DNA of 64,000 nucleotides, from NCBI RefSeq assembly GCF_023740735.1, contig NZ_JAMRXH010000002.1:62001-126000 (forward strand), in the 5' to 3' direction. This document shows, in pieces, positions 9,332-18,622 of the stretch (position 1 is its first letter; each line of letters starts with the position of its first letter). The notes beneath the pieces are model-generated. The model saw nothing but the letters and a program-made list of their open reading frames with translations. It ran no database searches and was not told the origin of the DNA. This stretch comes from Nocardia sp. CDC159. Its GTDB lineage: Bacteria > Actinomycetota > Actinomycetes > Mycobacteriales > Mycobacteriaceae. Both the position numbers and the translations under genes were made by a program.

Positions 9332-12096
9332 TGACCGAGTACACCGCTTCCCAGCAGGAAGCTATCGCTTGTCTTGACGAGCCCCTGCAAATCATCGCAT
9401 GCGCCGGCTCGGGGAAAACCCAGGTGATCTCTCAGCGAATCGCCGACATCCTCGCGCTGCCGGGAGTCGAGCCCCGCAACGTTGTCGCGTTCACCTTCAC
9501 CGATAGGGCAGCGGCGGAATTGAAGGATCGTGTGCTACGCATGGTCGAGAAGCAGCACGGCACGATTACCGGGATGGCCGAAATGTACATCGGCACCATG
9601 CACGGCTACTGCCGGGATCTGCTGCAGCGGCTCGTGCCCGACACCTTCAAGTTCTCGGTGCTCACCGAGATCACGGCTCGGCTGCTGGTCGACCGCAACA
9701 GTCGGAAGTCCGGGCTCACTACATGTCCGACGTCTTCATCGCGGGTGCCGACGTTGCGGCGCTATATCCATTCAGGACTCTTCCTGCAAGTTATGAGCGT
9801 GCTTCGCGAGGACGAAATCGCCGACGACCTCGTGCCAGCCGAGGTGTGGCAATCGTTCGTCGCCTACGTGACACTCCTTAATCGTCATGCGAGCTTCGAT
9901 TTCACCGAGTTGATTAACCAGTCGGTGCAACTGCTGTCCGGCGATCCCGCCGAGGATAAGGATGCGCGTGTGGTCCAGGCGCACATCCGCGACGACATCA
10001 AGTACGTGGTGGTCGATGAATACCAGGACGTCAACGCCCTCCAGGAGCGGCTCGTCGAGGGACTGGTTCGGTTCGGCGCCAACTTGTGCGTGGTCGGCGA
10101 TGACGACCAGACGATCTATCAGTGGCGTGGCAGTCAGGTTTCCAACATCATCACCTTCGATAAGCGCTATGTCGGCGTCCGAAAGGTCACGCTGGCGGAC
10201 AACTTTCGGTCGAGCAGGGGGATCGTGGAGCTAGGACAGTCGGTGGCCGAGCGCATTCCGCGCAATCAACGGCTGGCGAAGGAGATGGTGTCGGTCGAGC
10301 GTCAGCAGTGGGAGCGTGGCGACCTGCTCGCTCTCGATTTCGCCGACGCTGGCGCCGAGGCACGTTGGATCTGCGATCGGATCGAAGAGCTGCGCGGTGT
10401 CCTTTTCCGCGACGACCCGGAATCTTCACCACGCGGACTGTCGTGGTCCGACTTCTCGGTCTTGTTCCGCTCGGTGGCCAAGGACGCCGACCCGCTGGTT
10501 GCCCAACTGCAGCAGCGCGGTATCCCATACGTGGTAAAGGGATTGAATCGCCTCTTCGAGAGCGCCGAAATCCGAGCCGTTGTCGGCATTTTCAGATTCA
10601 TGGCGCGTGAGCTGTCAGCCGGAGATCTCCGTGCGCTCTGGGATCATGCCGACCTACTTCCGGAGCCGCATCGGTGGGAGCCCGCGCTCGCGGTCCTCGA
10701 GCAGGGACGTGACTTCGATCGCGGCGCCCGCTGGGGTGTTTACAATATCCAACGTCTCTACCTGGATTTCCTAGAGGCGTTGCAGCTTCGCGAAGAGACT
10801 GTCCCCGGCCTGCCTGGGCGGGGCGAGCTGGTGTTCTACCAGCTTGGCAAGTTCAGCCAGGTGATCTCCGACTTCGAGCAGATCAACTTCAACACCGAGC
10901 CTGCCGAGAAGTACGCCACGTTTGCGAAATGGCTCGAGCATCAGGCGCCCGACTATTACGCGGAGTCCGACGCAGATGTCGGCTACGCCTCACCCGACGC
11001 CGTCATGCTGTCCACGGTGCATCAGGCGAAGGGCATGCAGTGGCCAGCGGTGTTTATCCCCTGTCTGCGCCGCAACCGCTTTCCCTCGAAGCGCCAAGGC
11101 GGCCTTGGCGTCTTTCACATCGTCCCTGAGGAGGCGATCGAGGACGCGGACCGGTACCGTGGGACGGTCGAGGACGAGACTCGGCTGTTCTATGTCGCGA
11201 TCACGAGGGCGCAGAAGTATCTAGCAGTCACTTACTCGCCCGGGCCGAACCAAATGTACCGAAAGCAGTCCGAATTCTTCACTCACTGCACTGGCAACCC
11301 CTGGGTATCGACCCGGCCGAGCCTCCGGCCGCTGCTGAAACGGATCGAGCCCCGTGCGCTGCACGAGGTTCCACAGGTCACGTTCTCGTTCTCCGAGTTG
11401 AAGTATTTGTTCGAGTGTCCATACTCGTTCAAGCTTCGCTTCCTCTACGGTTTCAACCCACCAGTGCACGAAGCCATCGGATATGGCAAGGGCCTGCACG
11501 ATGCACTCGCCGAAGTGCACAAGAAGGCTGTGGCCGGCGAGGTCCTTGATGCCTCGTACGCCGAGGAACTGGTCGAGCGGCATCTGTATACACCCTTCGC
11601 AGACCTGGAACTCCGGGATACGCTGAAGCGGTCTGCCAAAGCCGCCATCGAGCGCTACTTCGCCACGCACGGTGACGATATCCCCCGGACTGTCCATTCG
11701 GAGAAGCAGATTCAGGTGCACATCGCTCCGGGCATCACGGTCGATGGCCGGATCGATCTGATCCGGAGGCTCGACACCGACGAGCTCGCAATCGTCGATT
11801 TCAAGTCGACAGACAGGGCGCAGGCCGAGGATGTCACACGGGATCAGCTGCATGTTTACGCAGTCGGGTACGAAGAACTCACCGGTCATGATGCCGACCT
11901 CATCGAGGTGCTCAATCTCGATGAGGAAGGGAAGAGCACCCGGGAAGAGGTCGAGGAATCACTTCTGTCGGCCGTGAAGATCCGCATCAAGGAGGCCGGG
12001 GACGCCCTGCGCGCCAACCATCTGCCCCGCCTACCCTCGTGGTGTTCCCACTGTGACCGATGCGACCTGGCTGGACTTTGCCGAAGCAAGAGCTGA
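9331..12096 (+). CDS. UvrD/Rep-type helicase fused to a RecB/AddB-like Fe-S nuclease
   Basis: This 921-residue SF1A helicase has Walker A AGSGKT (25-30), VDEYQD (DEYQD 229-233), GDDDQTIYQWRG, a late HQAKGMQWPAVF motif and VAITRAQ. A PD-(D/E)xK nuclease domain is fused at the C-terminus: SELKYLFECPYSF with Cys696, VDFKS with Asp823 and Lys825, and CxxC-DRCDLAGLC with Cys905, 908, 911 and 917. Four such cysteines normally hold a 4Fe-4S cluster in AddB and Cas4 nucleases. The start overlaps the methyltransferase stop, so the gene belongs to the restriction-like operon, not to the chromosomal repair set. It may degrade DNA after Res opens or cuts it, and could replace the weakened Res nuclease site. 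That role is inference. Confidence 0.88.
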   Translation: MTEYTASQQEAIACLDEPLQIIACAGSGKTQVISQRIADILALPGVEPRNVVAFTFTDRAAAELKDRVLRMVEKQHGTITGMAEMYIGTMHGYCRDLLQRLVPDTFKFSVLTEITARLLVDRNSRKSGLTTCPTSSSRVPTLRRYIHSGLFLQVMSVLREDEIADDLVPAEVWQSFVAYVTLLNRHASFDFTELINQSVQLLSGDPAEDKDARVVQAHIRDDIKYVVVDEYQDVNALQERLVEGLVRFGANLCVVGDDDQTIYQWRGSQVSNIITFDKRYVGVRKVTLADNFRSSRGIVELGQSVAERIPRNQRLAKEMVSVERQQWERGDLLALDFADAGAEARWICDRIEELRGVLFRDDPESSPRGLSWSDFSVLFRSVAKDADPLVAQLQQRGIPYVVKGLNRLFESAEIRAVVGIFRFMARELSAGDLRALWDHADLLPEPHRWEPALAVLEQGRDFDRGARWGVYNIQRLYLDFLEALQLREETVPGLPGRGELVFYQLGKFSQVISDFEQINFNTEPAEKYATFAKWLEHQAPDYYAESDADVGYASPDAVMLSTVHQAKGMQWPAVFIPCLRRNRFPSKRQGGLGVFHIVPEEAIEDADRYRGTVEDETRLFYVAITRAQKYLAVTYSPGPNQMYRKQSEFFTHCTGNPWVSTRPSLRPLLKRIEPRALHEVPQVTFSFSELKYLFECPYSFKLRFLYGFNPPVHEAIGYGKGLHDALAEVHKKAVAGEVLDASYAEELVERHLYTPFADLELRDTLKRSAKAAIERYFATHGDDIPRTVHSEKQIQVHIAPGITVDGRIDLIRRLDTDELAIVDFKSTDRAQAEDVTRDQLHVYAVGYEELTGHDADLIEVLNLDEEGKSTREEVEESLLSAVKIRIKEAGDALRANHLPRLPSWCSHCDRCDLAGLCRSKS

Positions 12097-12215
12097 TCCG
12101 GAACTGGCCAGTGAATCCACACCACTCGGCCCAACCCACAGCCCCACCGCCGATCACAGCGCCAAGTCCGCTTCAATGACCAGTTGGCTTCAGGGGGACC
12201 CGCTGTTCACCACGG

Positions 12216-12269
12216 TTACCATTCGACGCCGGCTAGGTAGGCGCTGGAGTTGTAGGCGGTTGGGTCCAT
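12216..12269 (-). CDS. Possible 17-residue micro-ORF after car
   Basis: Twenty bases past the carboxylic acid reductase stop there is an ATG with AAGG eight bases upstream. It opens a 17-codon frame rich in Tyr, Ser and Ala and ending Gly-Val-Glu-Trp. It lies in the spacer between the converging UvrD-like and car genes. Nothing recognisable matches it. It may be a true micropeptide or chance. Confidence 0.2.
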   Translation of the reverse strand: MDPTAYNSSAYLAGVEW

Positions 12270-12289
12270 GTGGGGTGCCTTCCCTTGAT

Positions 12290-15200
12290 TCACAACAGCT
12301 TTCGCAGCTTCAGGTCGCTGACGTACTTCTCGATCAGCTGCGGGGTCAGGTCGGGGATGTCGCGGGTGGGGCCGAGGGCGGCGGACTGGACGGCGGACTG
12401 GAATTTCTTGGCGGGCAGGAGGGCGCCGCGGATCGGGTCGGCGGGATGGCGGTAGGCCTGTAGCAAGGGTAGGACCGATTGTTGGCGTTGGGGTTCGGGG
12501 AGGGCGCGCAGGGCGGCCTCGAAGCGCGAGAGCCATTCGGAGTAGTCGTCGACGCGGTCGATCGGATGTCCGGCCTCGATCAGCCAGTCGACGAAGGTGT
12601 CCAGAGAGATGCCGTCGTCGTGCGGGTTGAGGACGTCGAAGGTGTCGAAGCCGGTGGGCTTTGCCAGGGTGGTGACGGCCGCGGCGGTGAAGTCGACGGG
12701 CAGGCCCTCGTAGTGCGCGCGCTGGCGGTGGCCGGTGGCGTCGAGGCGGTAGAACGAGCGCGGGGCGAGGCCGGTGGTGAGCAGGCTCAGCAGCAGGCGG
12801 GTGAACATGTCGGCGATGTTCAGCTGGCCCGCGTAGCGGGTGTGGGCCAGGATCATGTCCGATCGGAACACCGTCACCGGCAGGCCGCACAGGTCGTGGG
12901 CCTGGCGCAGCAGCACCTCTCCGGCCCATTTGCTGTTGCCGTAGCCGTTGGCGTAGCTGTCGTCGATCGAGCGCTCCGCGCTCATCCGGCGAATGTCGCC
13001 GTCCTCGGTGAATTTCGCGAGATCTATCTGCGTGGTCACCGCCACCGAGGACAGGTAGGTGAGCGGTTTGCGGCGGCCGGTGAGCGCCAGCCGAATGATC
13101 TCCGCGGTGCCGACCACATTGGGGCCGAACAGCTGACCGTAGGGCAGGACGTGGTTCACCAGCGCGGCGGCGTGCACGATCACGTCGACCGCGTCGGCCA
13201 ATCGTCTCCAATCCCGTTCGGCCAGGCCGAGATTCGGATCGCCGATATCGCCGGGCAGCACCTCCAGCGTGCCCTCGGCCAGAGTGCGGAAGTGCCGCAG
13301 TAGATCCGGATCGCCGCTGTCGAAGGCGTCGTCGAGCCGGGCCCGGGCCGCGGCGGCGGTGCTGCCGCGCACCAGACAGATTACGGTGCCACCCGCCTCG
13401 TGCAGCCGCTGCAGCCACTCCAGGCAGAGAAACCGGCCGAGGTAGCCGTTGGCGCCGGTCAGCAGCACCGTACGCACCGGCTGCGGTGCGGGCGGGACCG
13501 TGCTCGCGGCGGAAAGCGTTGCGGCATCGAGGAATCGGTCCAGGGTGAGGTCCGCGGTGCGGATCCGCGTCCCCGTGCCGTGCACGGACGTCGCCGTGGG
13601 CCGCCGCAGGCCCGACCGCCGTTGCGTCTCGATGTAGTCCGCGACCTGGCGCAGGCTGTTGGCCGCGCTGACGATGACGCCGACATCCACCTCGACGCCG
13701 AACATCTCGCTCAGCAGATTCGACAGCGACAGCGCAGACAGCGAGTCCCCGCCCAGATCGGTGAAATGCGCATCCGGATCCACATCCGTTGTAGCCGAAC
13801 CCAATACCGCTCGCACCGCACGGCACACCCCCGCCAGCGCCGGTTGGTCGGCCGCGTCGCCGCCGCGCAACCGTCGCAGTTCGGCGACCTCCTGCCGGGC
13901 CAACTCGTCGTACAGCCGCTCGAGTCGTTCGCCGTAGCGCTGTTTCAGCTTGGGCCGCAACAGCTTTCCAATACCCGACAGCAGCCCGTCGGCCGTGCTG
14001 AACGGCTCGGTCTCGATCAGGAAGTCACGCGGAATCTCGTAGGAGCTCAGCTCGGCGTCCTTGGCCACCTGGCGCAGTGACGCACCGATCGCGGCCTTCA
14101 GCTCCGCGGTGTCCGGATAGGCGGCCAGTGCGTCGGTGGTCGGCACGATCACCGCCAGCAGATAGGCCCGTTCGCCGCTGCCGTAGACGTAGATCTGCCG
14201 GATCAGCAGGCTGGTGGCGTAGATGGCCTCCAACTTCGACACCGCCACGTATTCACCCTGCGACAGCTTCAGCACATTGTTGCGCCGATCGACATAGGCC
14301 AATCGGTCCGGCCCGATCTGGGCCATGACGTCGCCGGTGCGATAGAAGCCGTCGTCGTCGAAGATCGTCTCGTTCAGCTCGGGCCGCCGGTAGTAGCCGG
14401 GGATCAGCGTTTCGGTCTTCACGAGCAGCTCGCCGCGCGGAAACGGGGTGTCGGTCCCGTAGTAACCCAGCTCGGGCACGTCGACGAGCTTGTAGTCGAT
14501 CACCGGCGGACGCTGAATCCTGTTGTCGACCAGGATGTCCACCCCGGTCTCGGTCGCGCCGTAGCCGTCCACGACGCTCATCCCGAGGACCGATTCCACG
14601 AATGCCCGCATCTCCGCCGACAGCGGTGCGCTACCGACCGTGACCGTCAGCAATCGGCCACCGAAAACCTGTTGTCGCAGTTCGATTCTCACCTGCTCCT
14701 CGACCGCCGACTGGTCGCCGCCGTCGACCAGTCGGCGGTCGACCTCGTGCTGGAACCGCTGAAACACCATGTCGCAGACGCGCGGAACCAGGAACTGCAC
14801 CGTCGGCCGCGCCAGTGCGATGTCGTCGAACAGCGTGGACATATCGCTGCGCGCGGCGAAGTAGACGGTGCCGCCCTGGCCGAGGGCCGACATGAGCGAG
14901 TTCCGTCCGGCGATATGGCTCATCGGCAGATAGTTCAAGACAATGCTCGGTACCGCCACCCGGTCACCGGCGTGCCACATCCGCGCGACCAGCCGCTCGG
15001 GATACATCGCGCCCTTGGGCGTTCCAGTGCTGCCGGAGGTGTAGATGAGCAGGGCGAGCTCGTCCACATTGCCGTCGGTGCGCGGCGACACGGCCGGAGC
15101 TTGCCGCCCGCGCGCGAGCACCTCGTCGAGGATCTCCACCCGCACCCCACCGCCGGCCAGCCGATCGCGGACCGACGCCACGGCGGCACGATGATCGTCG

Positions 15201-15796
15201 TCCTCGGCGTGGTAGTCGAATACCACCAGCGACTCCACCGAACCGGCGCCGTGCACCAGCTCCGCCGCCCGCTCCAGTTGTTCGACATTGGTCGCGAGCA
15301 CCCGCGGCTCGGTCTCGGCCACGATCGCTGCCAGCTGCGCCGATGCCGCACCGGCCTGCAGCGGTACCGACACCAGACCGAGTACCGCACAGCCGAGGTC
15401 GACGGTGGTGTAGTCGACGCTCGCGAAGCCCAGGATCGCGACAAAATCGCCTGCCCGCCTTGGCCTTTCCGCGTCGTGATGCCAGGCCGCGGCCAGTGCG
15501 CCGATTCGTTCCCCCAGCTCTCGATAGGTGATGGTCTCGAACTCGGCCAGCAGCCGCATCCGGCGTCGGCCGGTCTCGTCGGTGACGAATTCGATCGCCC
15601 GCCGACCGAGCGCCGGGCGGTCGGCATAGCCGTGCACGACCGTGGCCACGATCTGCGCCAGCCGCATATCCGGTCGCCGCAGGGCCGCGTCGATCTCCGC
15701 GCTCGGCAGCGCGGCGCGGACCTGTTCGTCGCGCGCCACCAGATCGGCGACCCGCTGCCGTAATTCGGTTGACCACTCCTCGTTTTCGGCCGACAT
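12290..15796 (-). CDS. car: Carboxylic acid reductase
   Basis: This 1168-residue enzyme reduces carboxylic acids to aldehydes with ATP and NADPH. The domain order is adenylation (A3 loop [11 protein letters not shown], about 252-262), carrier domain with the phosphopantetheine serine in [10 protein letters not shown] (Ser685), and a terminal reductase domain with a TGANGYLG nucleotide loop (about 779-788). Length and sequence follow the Nocardia iowensis enzyme closely, which is the best clue to the host genus. The ribosome site before ATG 15796 is weak, and a short leader frame with a strong site ends 12 bases upstream. It needs a phosphopantetheinyl transferase, which is not in this window. 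Substrates are usually aromatic or fatty acids; the natural one is unknown. Confidence 0.96.
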   Translation of the reverse strand: MSAENEEWSTELRQRVADLVARDEQVRAALPSAEIDAALRRPDMRLAQIVATVVHGYADRPALGRRAIEFVTDETGRRRMRLLAEFETITYRELGERIGALAAAWHHDAERPRRAGDFVAILGFASVDYTTVDLGCAVLGLVSVPLQAGAASAQLAAIVAETEPRVLATNVEQLERAAELVHGAGSVESLVVFDYHAEDDDHRAAVASVRDRLAGGGVRVEILDEVLARGRQAPAVSPRTDGNVDELALLIYTSGSTGTPKGAMYPERLVARMWHAGDRVAVPSIVLNYLPMSHIAGRNSLMSALGQGGTVYFAARSDMSTLFDDIALARPTVQFLVPRVCDMVFQRFQHEVDRRLVDGGDQSAVEEQVRIELRQQVFGGRLLTVTVGSAPLSAEMRAFVESVLGMSVVDGYGATETGVDILVDNRIQRPPVIDYKLVDVPELGYYGTDTPFPRGELLVKTETLIPGYYRRPELNETIFDDDGFYRTGDVMAQIGPDRLAYVDRRNNVLKLSQGEYVAVSKLEAIYATSLLIRQIYVYGSGERAYLLAVIVPTTDALAAYPDTAELKAAIGASLRQVAKDAELSSYEIPRDFLIETEPFSTADGLLSGIGKLLRPKLKQRYGERLERLYDELARQEVAELRRLRGGDAADQPALAGVCRAVRAVLGSATTDVDPDAHFTDLGGDSLSALSLSNLLSEMFGVEVDVGVIVSAANSLRQVADYIETQRRSGLRRPTATSVHGTGTRIRTADLTLDRFLDAATLSAASTVPPAPQPVRTVLLTGANGYLGRFLCLEWLQRLHEAGGTVICLVRGSTAAAARARLDDAFDSGDPDLLRHFRTLAEGTLEVLPGDIGDPNLGLAERDWRRLADAVDVIVHAAALVNHVLPYGQLFGPNVVGTAEIIRLALTGRRKPLTYLSSVAVTTQIDLAKFTEDGDIRRMSAERSIDDSYANGYGNSKWAGEVLLRQAHDLCGLPVTVFRSDMILAHTRYAGQLNIADMFTRLLLSLLTTGLAPRSFYRLDATGHRQRAHYEGLPVDFTAAAVTTLAKPTGFDTFDVLNPHDDGISLDTFVDWLIEAGHPIDRVDDYSEWLSRFEAALRALPEPQRQQSVLPLLQAYRHPADPIRGALLPAKKFQSAVQSAALGPTRDIPDLTPQLIEKYVSDLKLRKLL

Positions 15797-15808
15797 GTCC
15801 GACCGGCC

Positions 15809-15841
15809 CTAGCTGCCGTATCCGACGGCGAGTTTCCGCAT
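15809..15841 (-). CDS. Possible ten-residue leader peptide before car
   Basis: An AGGAGG stands four bases before an ATG that opens an eleven-codon frame (MRKLAVGYGS, then TAG). The frame ends 12 bases before the car start, whose own ribosome site is poor. The layout suggests translational coupling or a regulatory leader. No attenuator hairpin was identified, and chance cannot be excluded for so short a frame. Confidence 0.35.
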   Translation of the reverse strand: MRKLAVGYGS

Positions 15842-15882
15842 ATCTCCTCCTGAATGCTCGAGAGGACACGGTTCGGTAATGG

Positions 15883-16296
15883 CTACAGCCCCGTCTCGAG
15901 GAACTCGTGAATCCGCTCGCTCAATGCCGTCATCGCGGCCATCGGCCGGATCATGCTGGTCATGACGGCAATTCGATCGGAATCATCGACCTGCAGCAGC
16001 GCGATACCGTCGGCGGCCACATTGTCGACATGACCACGAAACAACAGCACCCGCGCCTGTGCGGGACCCGAGTTCCAGACCGCCCCCGACAGTTCGCCCA
16101 GATAGTGAACGTGGTCGAAGACCTCCAACAGGGCCTGGAACAGCGGACGTCCCGCATCGCGCCCCCGAATCGGTTCGGCCGCCACCGCGGAGTGCAATTC
16201 GAAATCCGGCCCGAGTTCGGCCGTCATCGCTTCCAGGTCATGGGCCAGATAGGCGGCGCGAAATCGGGTGACGGCGTCGGATAGGACAGGTCCCAC
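15883..16296 (-). CDS. SnoaL/NTF2-like small protein
   Basis: This 137-residue protein has the cone-shaped NTF2 fold signature: an N-terminal helix pair (FRAAYLAHDLEAM), a phenylalanine-rich strand with a FELHS segment, and a final helix. SnoaL-like proteins of this size are small cyclases, isomerases, hydrolases or ligand binders. No catalytic residues can be assigned. The GTG start has a near-perfect AGGAGG site five to six bases upstream. It lies upstream of car on the same strand with 86 bases between, so the two may share a transcript. It is divergent from another small gene at 16452. Confidence 0.7.
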   Translation of the reverse strand: MGPVLSDAVTRFRAAYLAHDLEAMTAELGPDFELHSAVAAEPIRGRDAGRPLFQALLEVFDHVHYLGELSGAVWNSGPAQARVLLFRGHVDNVAADGIALLQVDDSDRIAVMTSMIRPMAAMTALSERIHEFLETGL

Positions 16297-16451
16297 GGCA
16301 ACCTCCTATTGTGTCGGTGCCAACGTACACCCGCGGCCCGAATTCGTGGTGCTGTGTCAACGCAAATTGTGGTTTCCACGCGGGTATCGTGCCGAATGAC
16401 GGATGGCACGTTCGAGCTCGCGATCACCGACACGACAATCGGAGGCAGCAC

Positions 16452-16937
16452 GTGAACACCTCGCCGACAGCCGCCCTCACCCAGGAAATCAGCCGCTGGT
16501 ACGGGAGCTATCTCGATGCGCTTCCCGAGATCGTCTCCGGCGAGGTCCCGAAACTGTTCGACTATTTCGCCGTACCGCTGCTGTCCATCACCAGCAGCGG
16601 CGCGGTGTCGCTGCGCGACGCGGCCGAGGTGGTGAACCAATTCGTGACCATGTTCGAGGGCACCCACCTGCCGGAGCACGGTCATGCGCTCGAATGCGGG
16701 CATACGATCCGCATTCTCAACGCCCGCGCGGCCATCATCGCCGCCACCTGGGAATGGCGGGACGGCAAGGGCGAGATCGGGAAGAGCATCCCCTACGAGA
16801 ATCTCGTCGCCGACAGCGGGAACGGGTGGCGAATCGTGGTGATGACGCAACTGGATCCCGGGTTGGGCGCCACCGCGGCGAGCCCGCTCCCGTTGGAAAG
16901 CCGGGCCGTGCCGATCAATCCGCAGCTCGGAGCGTAG
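16452..16937 (+). CDS. Small conserved protein, possibly NTF2-like
   Basis: This 161-residue protein has an N-terminal helix (EISRWYGSYLDALPEI) and a strand-rich remainder with a WEWRDGKGEIGKSIPYENLV segment. That pattern recalls NTF2-like or DUF6841-type proteins of actinomycetes, but I do not recognise it securely. I chose the GTG at 16452 because GGAGG lies six bases upstream; the frame stays open to 16311. The secreted lipase gene starts two bases after its stop, so the two are probably co-transcribed. No signal peptide is seen. Confidence 0.6.
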   Translation: MNTSPTAALTQEISRWYGSYLDALPEIVSGEVPKLFDYFAVPLLSITSSGAVSLRDAAEVVNQFVTMFEGTHLPEHGHALECGHTIRILNARAAIIAATWEWRDGKGEIGKSIPYENLVADSGNGWRIVVMTQLDPGLGATAASPLPLESRAVPINPQLGA

Positions 16938-16939
16938 GC

Positions 16940-18385
16940 GTGGCCGGGCGGAAGGGAGCCGCGATTTCCTGGCGCCGCCGGGCGGGTGTCGCCGCCTGCC
17001 TGCTGGTGACGGTGTCGTCGGGGGTGCTGTCCGGCGGCTCGGCAACCGCGCAGCCGACCGGCGAGATCCCGATCGAGCCGCTGCCGGTGGCCGTGCTGCC
17101 CCCGGAACTCGACCCCTTCTACAGGGCGCCCGCGAGCGATATCGCCGCGACACCGCCCGGCGGCATTCTGAAGGCGCGGCAGATCACATCCTCCTATTTC
17201 AACGTGATACCCGAGCAGGTCGACGCCTGGCAGGTGCTCTACCGCACCAACGACAGCCACGGCCGCGCGACAGCCACCGTGACCACCCTGATCCGGGGAC
17301 GCGGGGCACCGCCGCCGGCCGGCCGGAAATTGCTGTCCTATCAGATCCAGGAGGATTCGACCGCGGCGTACTGCGCGCCGTCCTACGGATTGCAGCAGGG
17401 CAGCATCCCGTACTTCTCGGACTTCCTCAATCAGTTCGAGAGCAATATCGGTATCGCCGAGGCCCTGTCGAACGGGTACGCGGTATCGATTCCGGACCAC
17501 CAGGGCCCGAACTCGGCGTTCGCCGCGGCGATCCTCGAGGGTCAGGCCACTCTCGATGGCATCCGGGCGGCGGAAAACTTTGCGCCGCTCCAGCTTTCCG
17601 GTAAGGACACCCCGGTCGGACTGCTCGGTTATTCCGGGGGCAGCGTACCCTCGGCGTGGGCGGCCGAGAACGCCCGGACCTACGCCCCCGAGCTGAATAT
17701 CGCGGCCATCGGCATCGGCGGTGTGGTGATGGCCGATCTGCCCGCCGTCGCGCGCAACAACAATGCCAACCTCTTCGCCGGACTGGTCGCGCCCGCGCTC
17801 TTCGGCCTGAGCACCGAATATCCGGATATCAAGCGCGTACTGGACACCAAGACCGACTGGCTCACCCGATTCGTGACCACCACCAAGGTCGGGTTGTGCC
17901 ACACGCCGTACGGGACCATCGACTTCCCGTTCTGGAACCTCCTGGGCGGCTACACCGGAACCGAGCCCGGCGGACTGCTCGCCGAGCCCGCGATCGTCGC
18001 CGCGATCGAGGACACCCGGCTGGGCAAGAACCGCCCGAGCGTGCCGCTGTACGTCTATCACGCCCAGAACGACGAGATCATCCCGATCCCGGGCACCGAC
18101 CGGCTGGTGGACTGGTACTGCCAGGACCCGGGCCAGTCGATCACCTACACCCGCGAACAGATCGCCGAACATCTGATCGGCTTCTTCTCGTGGATGGCCA
18201 AGAGTTACAACTTCGTCGTCGACCGGCTCGAGGGCAGGCCCGCGCGGCAGGGCTGCGTCGTCGACAGCCCGACCACGACCATCACCGACGGTGAGCTCGC
18301 GGGCATGCTCGAGGAGACCTTCCCGGCGACCGGAGCGCTCATGACCGGCCAGGAGGTGCGGCCGCGCCCGCATACGCCGCGCTGA
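16940..18385 (+). CDS. Secreted lipase/esterase, LIP family
   Basis: This 481-residue alpha/beta hydrolase resembles the secretory lipases common in Nocardia and Mycobacterium. An Arg-rich N-terminus, a hydrophobic run (about 17-33) and an ATA site predict signal peptide cleavage near residue 37. The nucleophile elbow is GYSGG with Ser232. Asp378 in HAQNDEI and His411 in EHLIGFF complete a plausible triad. It likely hydrolyses acyl esters outside the cell or in the envelope. I chose the GTG at 16940, with GGAG seven bases upstream. The longer open frame to 16403 runs through the previous gene and is not credible. It converges on DUF3072 with only three bases between. Confidence 0.85.
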   Translation: MAGRKGAAISWRRRAGVAACLLVTVSSGVLSGGSATAQPTGEIPIEPLPVAVLPPELDPFYRAPASDIAATPPGGILKARQITSSYFNVIPEQVDAWQVLYRTNDSHGRATATVTTLIRGRGAPPPAGRKLLSYQIQEDSTAAYCAPSYGLQQGSIPYFSDFLNQFESNIGIAEALSNGYAVSIPDHQGPNSAFAAAILEGQATLDGIRAAENFAPLQLSGKDTPVGLLGYSGGSVPSAWAAENARTYAPELNIAAIGIGGVVMADLPAVARNNNANLFAGLVAPALFGLSTEYPDIKRVLDTKTDWLTRFVTTTKVGLCHTPYGTIDFPFWNLLGGYTGTEPGGLLAEPAIVAAIEDTRLGKNRPSVPLYVYHAQNDEIIPIPGTDRLVDWYCQDPGQSITYTREQIAEHLIGFFSWMAKSYNFVVDRLEGRPARQGCVVDSPTTTITDGELAGMLEETFPATGALMTGQEVRPRPHTPR

Positions 18386-18388
18386 CCG

Positions 18389-18580
18389 TCAGCCGCCGCG
18401 CCCGGTGCGCTGCTGGAGTTCGTCGATCAGCCGCGACGCCTGTGCCTTGGTCAGGCCCTCCGGCACGTCCGTACCCGCCTCCTGGGCCAGGGTGTGCAGA
18501 TAGGACTCCTGCGGGCCGGTGATCGGCTCGTCGCCGGTAGTCCACTCGTTCGGATCCTTCTCCGGATTCGGCTGCACCAT
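18389..18580 (-). CDS. DUF3072 domain protein
   Basis: A 63-residue soluble protein with the compact DUF3072 pattern: an N-terminal DPNEWTTGDEPITG, then a helix (QESYLHTLAQEAG) and a C-terminal helix (KAQASRLIDELQQRTG). Members are small helical proteins of unknown function common in actinomycetes and some proteobacteria. The ATG has GGAG a few bases upstream. It stands alone, 42 bases after the stop of the phosphatase gene on the same strand, and may be read through from it. Confidence 0.85.
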   Translation of the reverse strand: MVQPNPEKDPNEWTTGDEPITGPQESYLHTLAQEAGTDVPEGLTKAQASRLIDELQQRTGRGG

Positions 18581-18622
18581 CGCCGCTCCTCACGCTCGAC
18601 AGAACAGGTGTTCGACTCCGAC

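Noticed and set aside
14672-15763. Long plus-strand frames opposite car (also 12479-13303 and 13400-14080)
   Set aside because: High G+C keeps opposite frames open. Composition is Arg/His/Gln-rich with no domain, and car explains the region.
16793-18373. Minus-strand frame of 526 codons opposite the lipase
   Set aside because: Shadow frame; the lipase has a signal peptide and a full catalytic triad.
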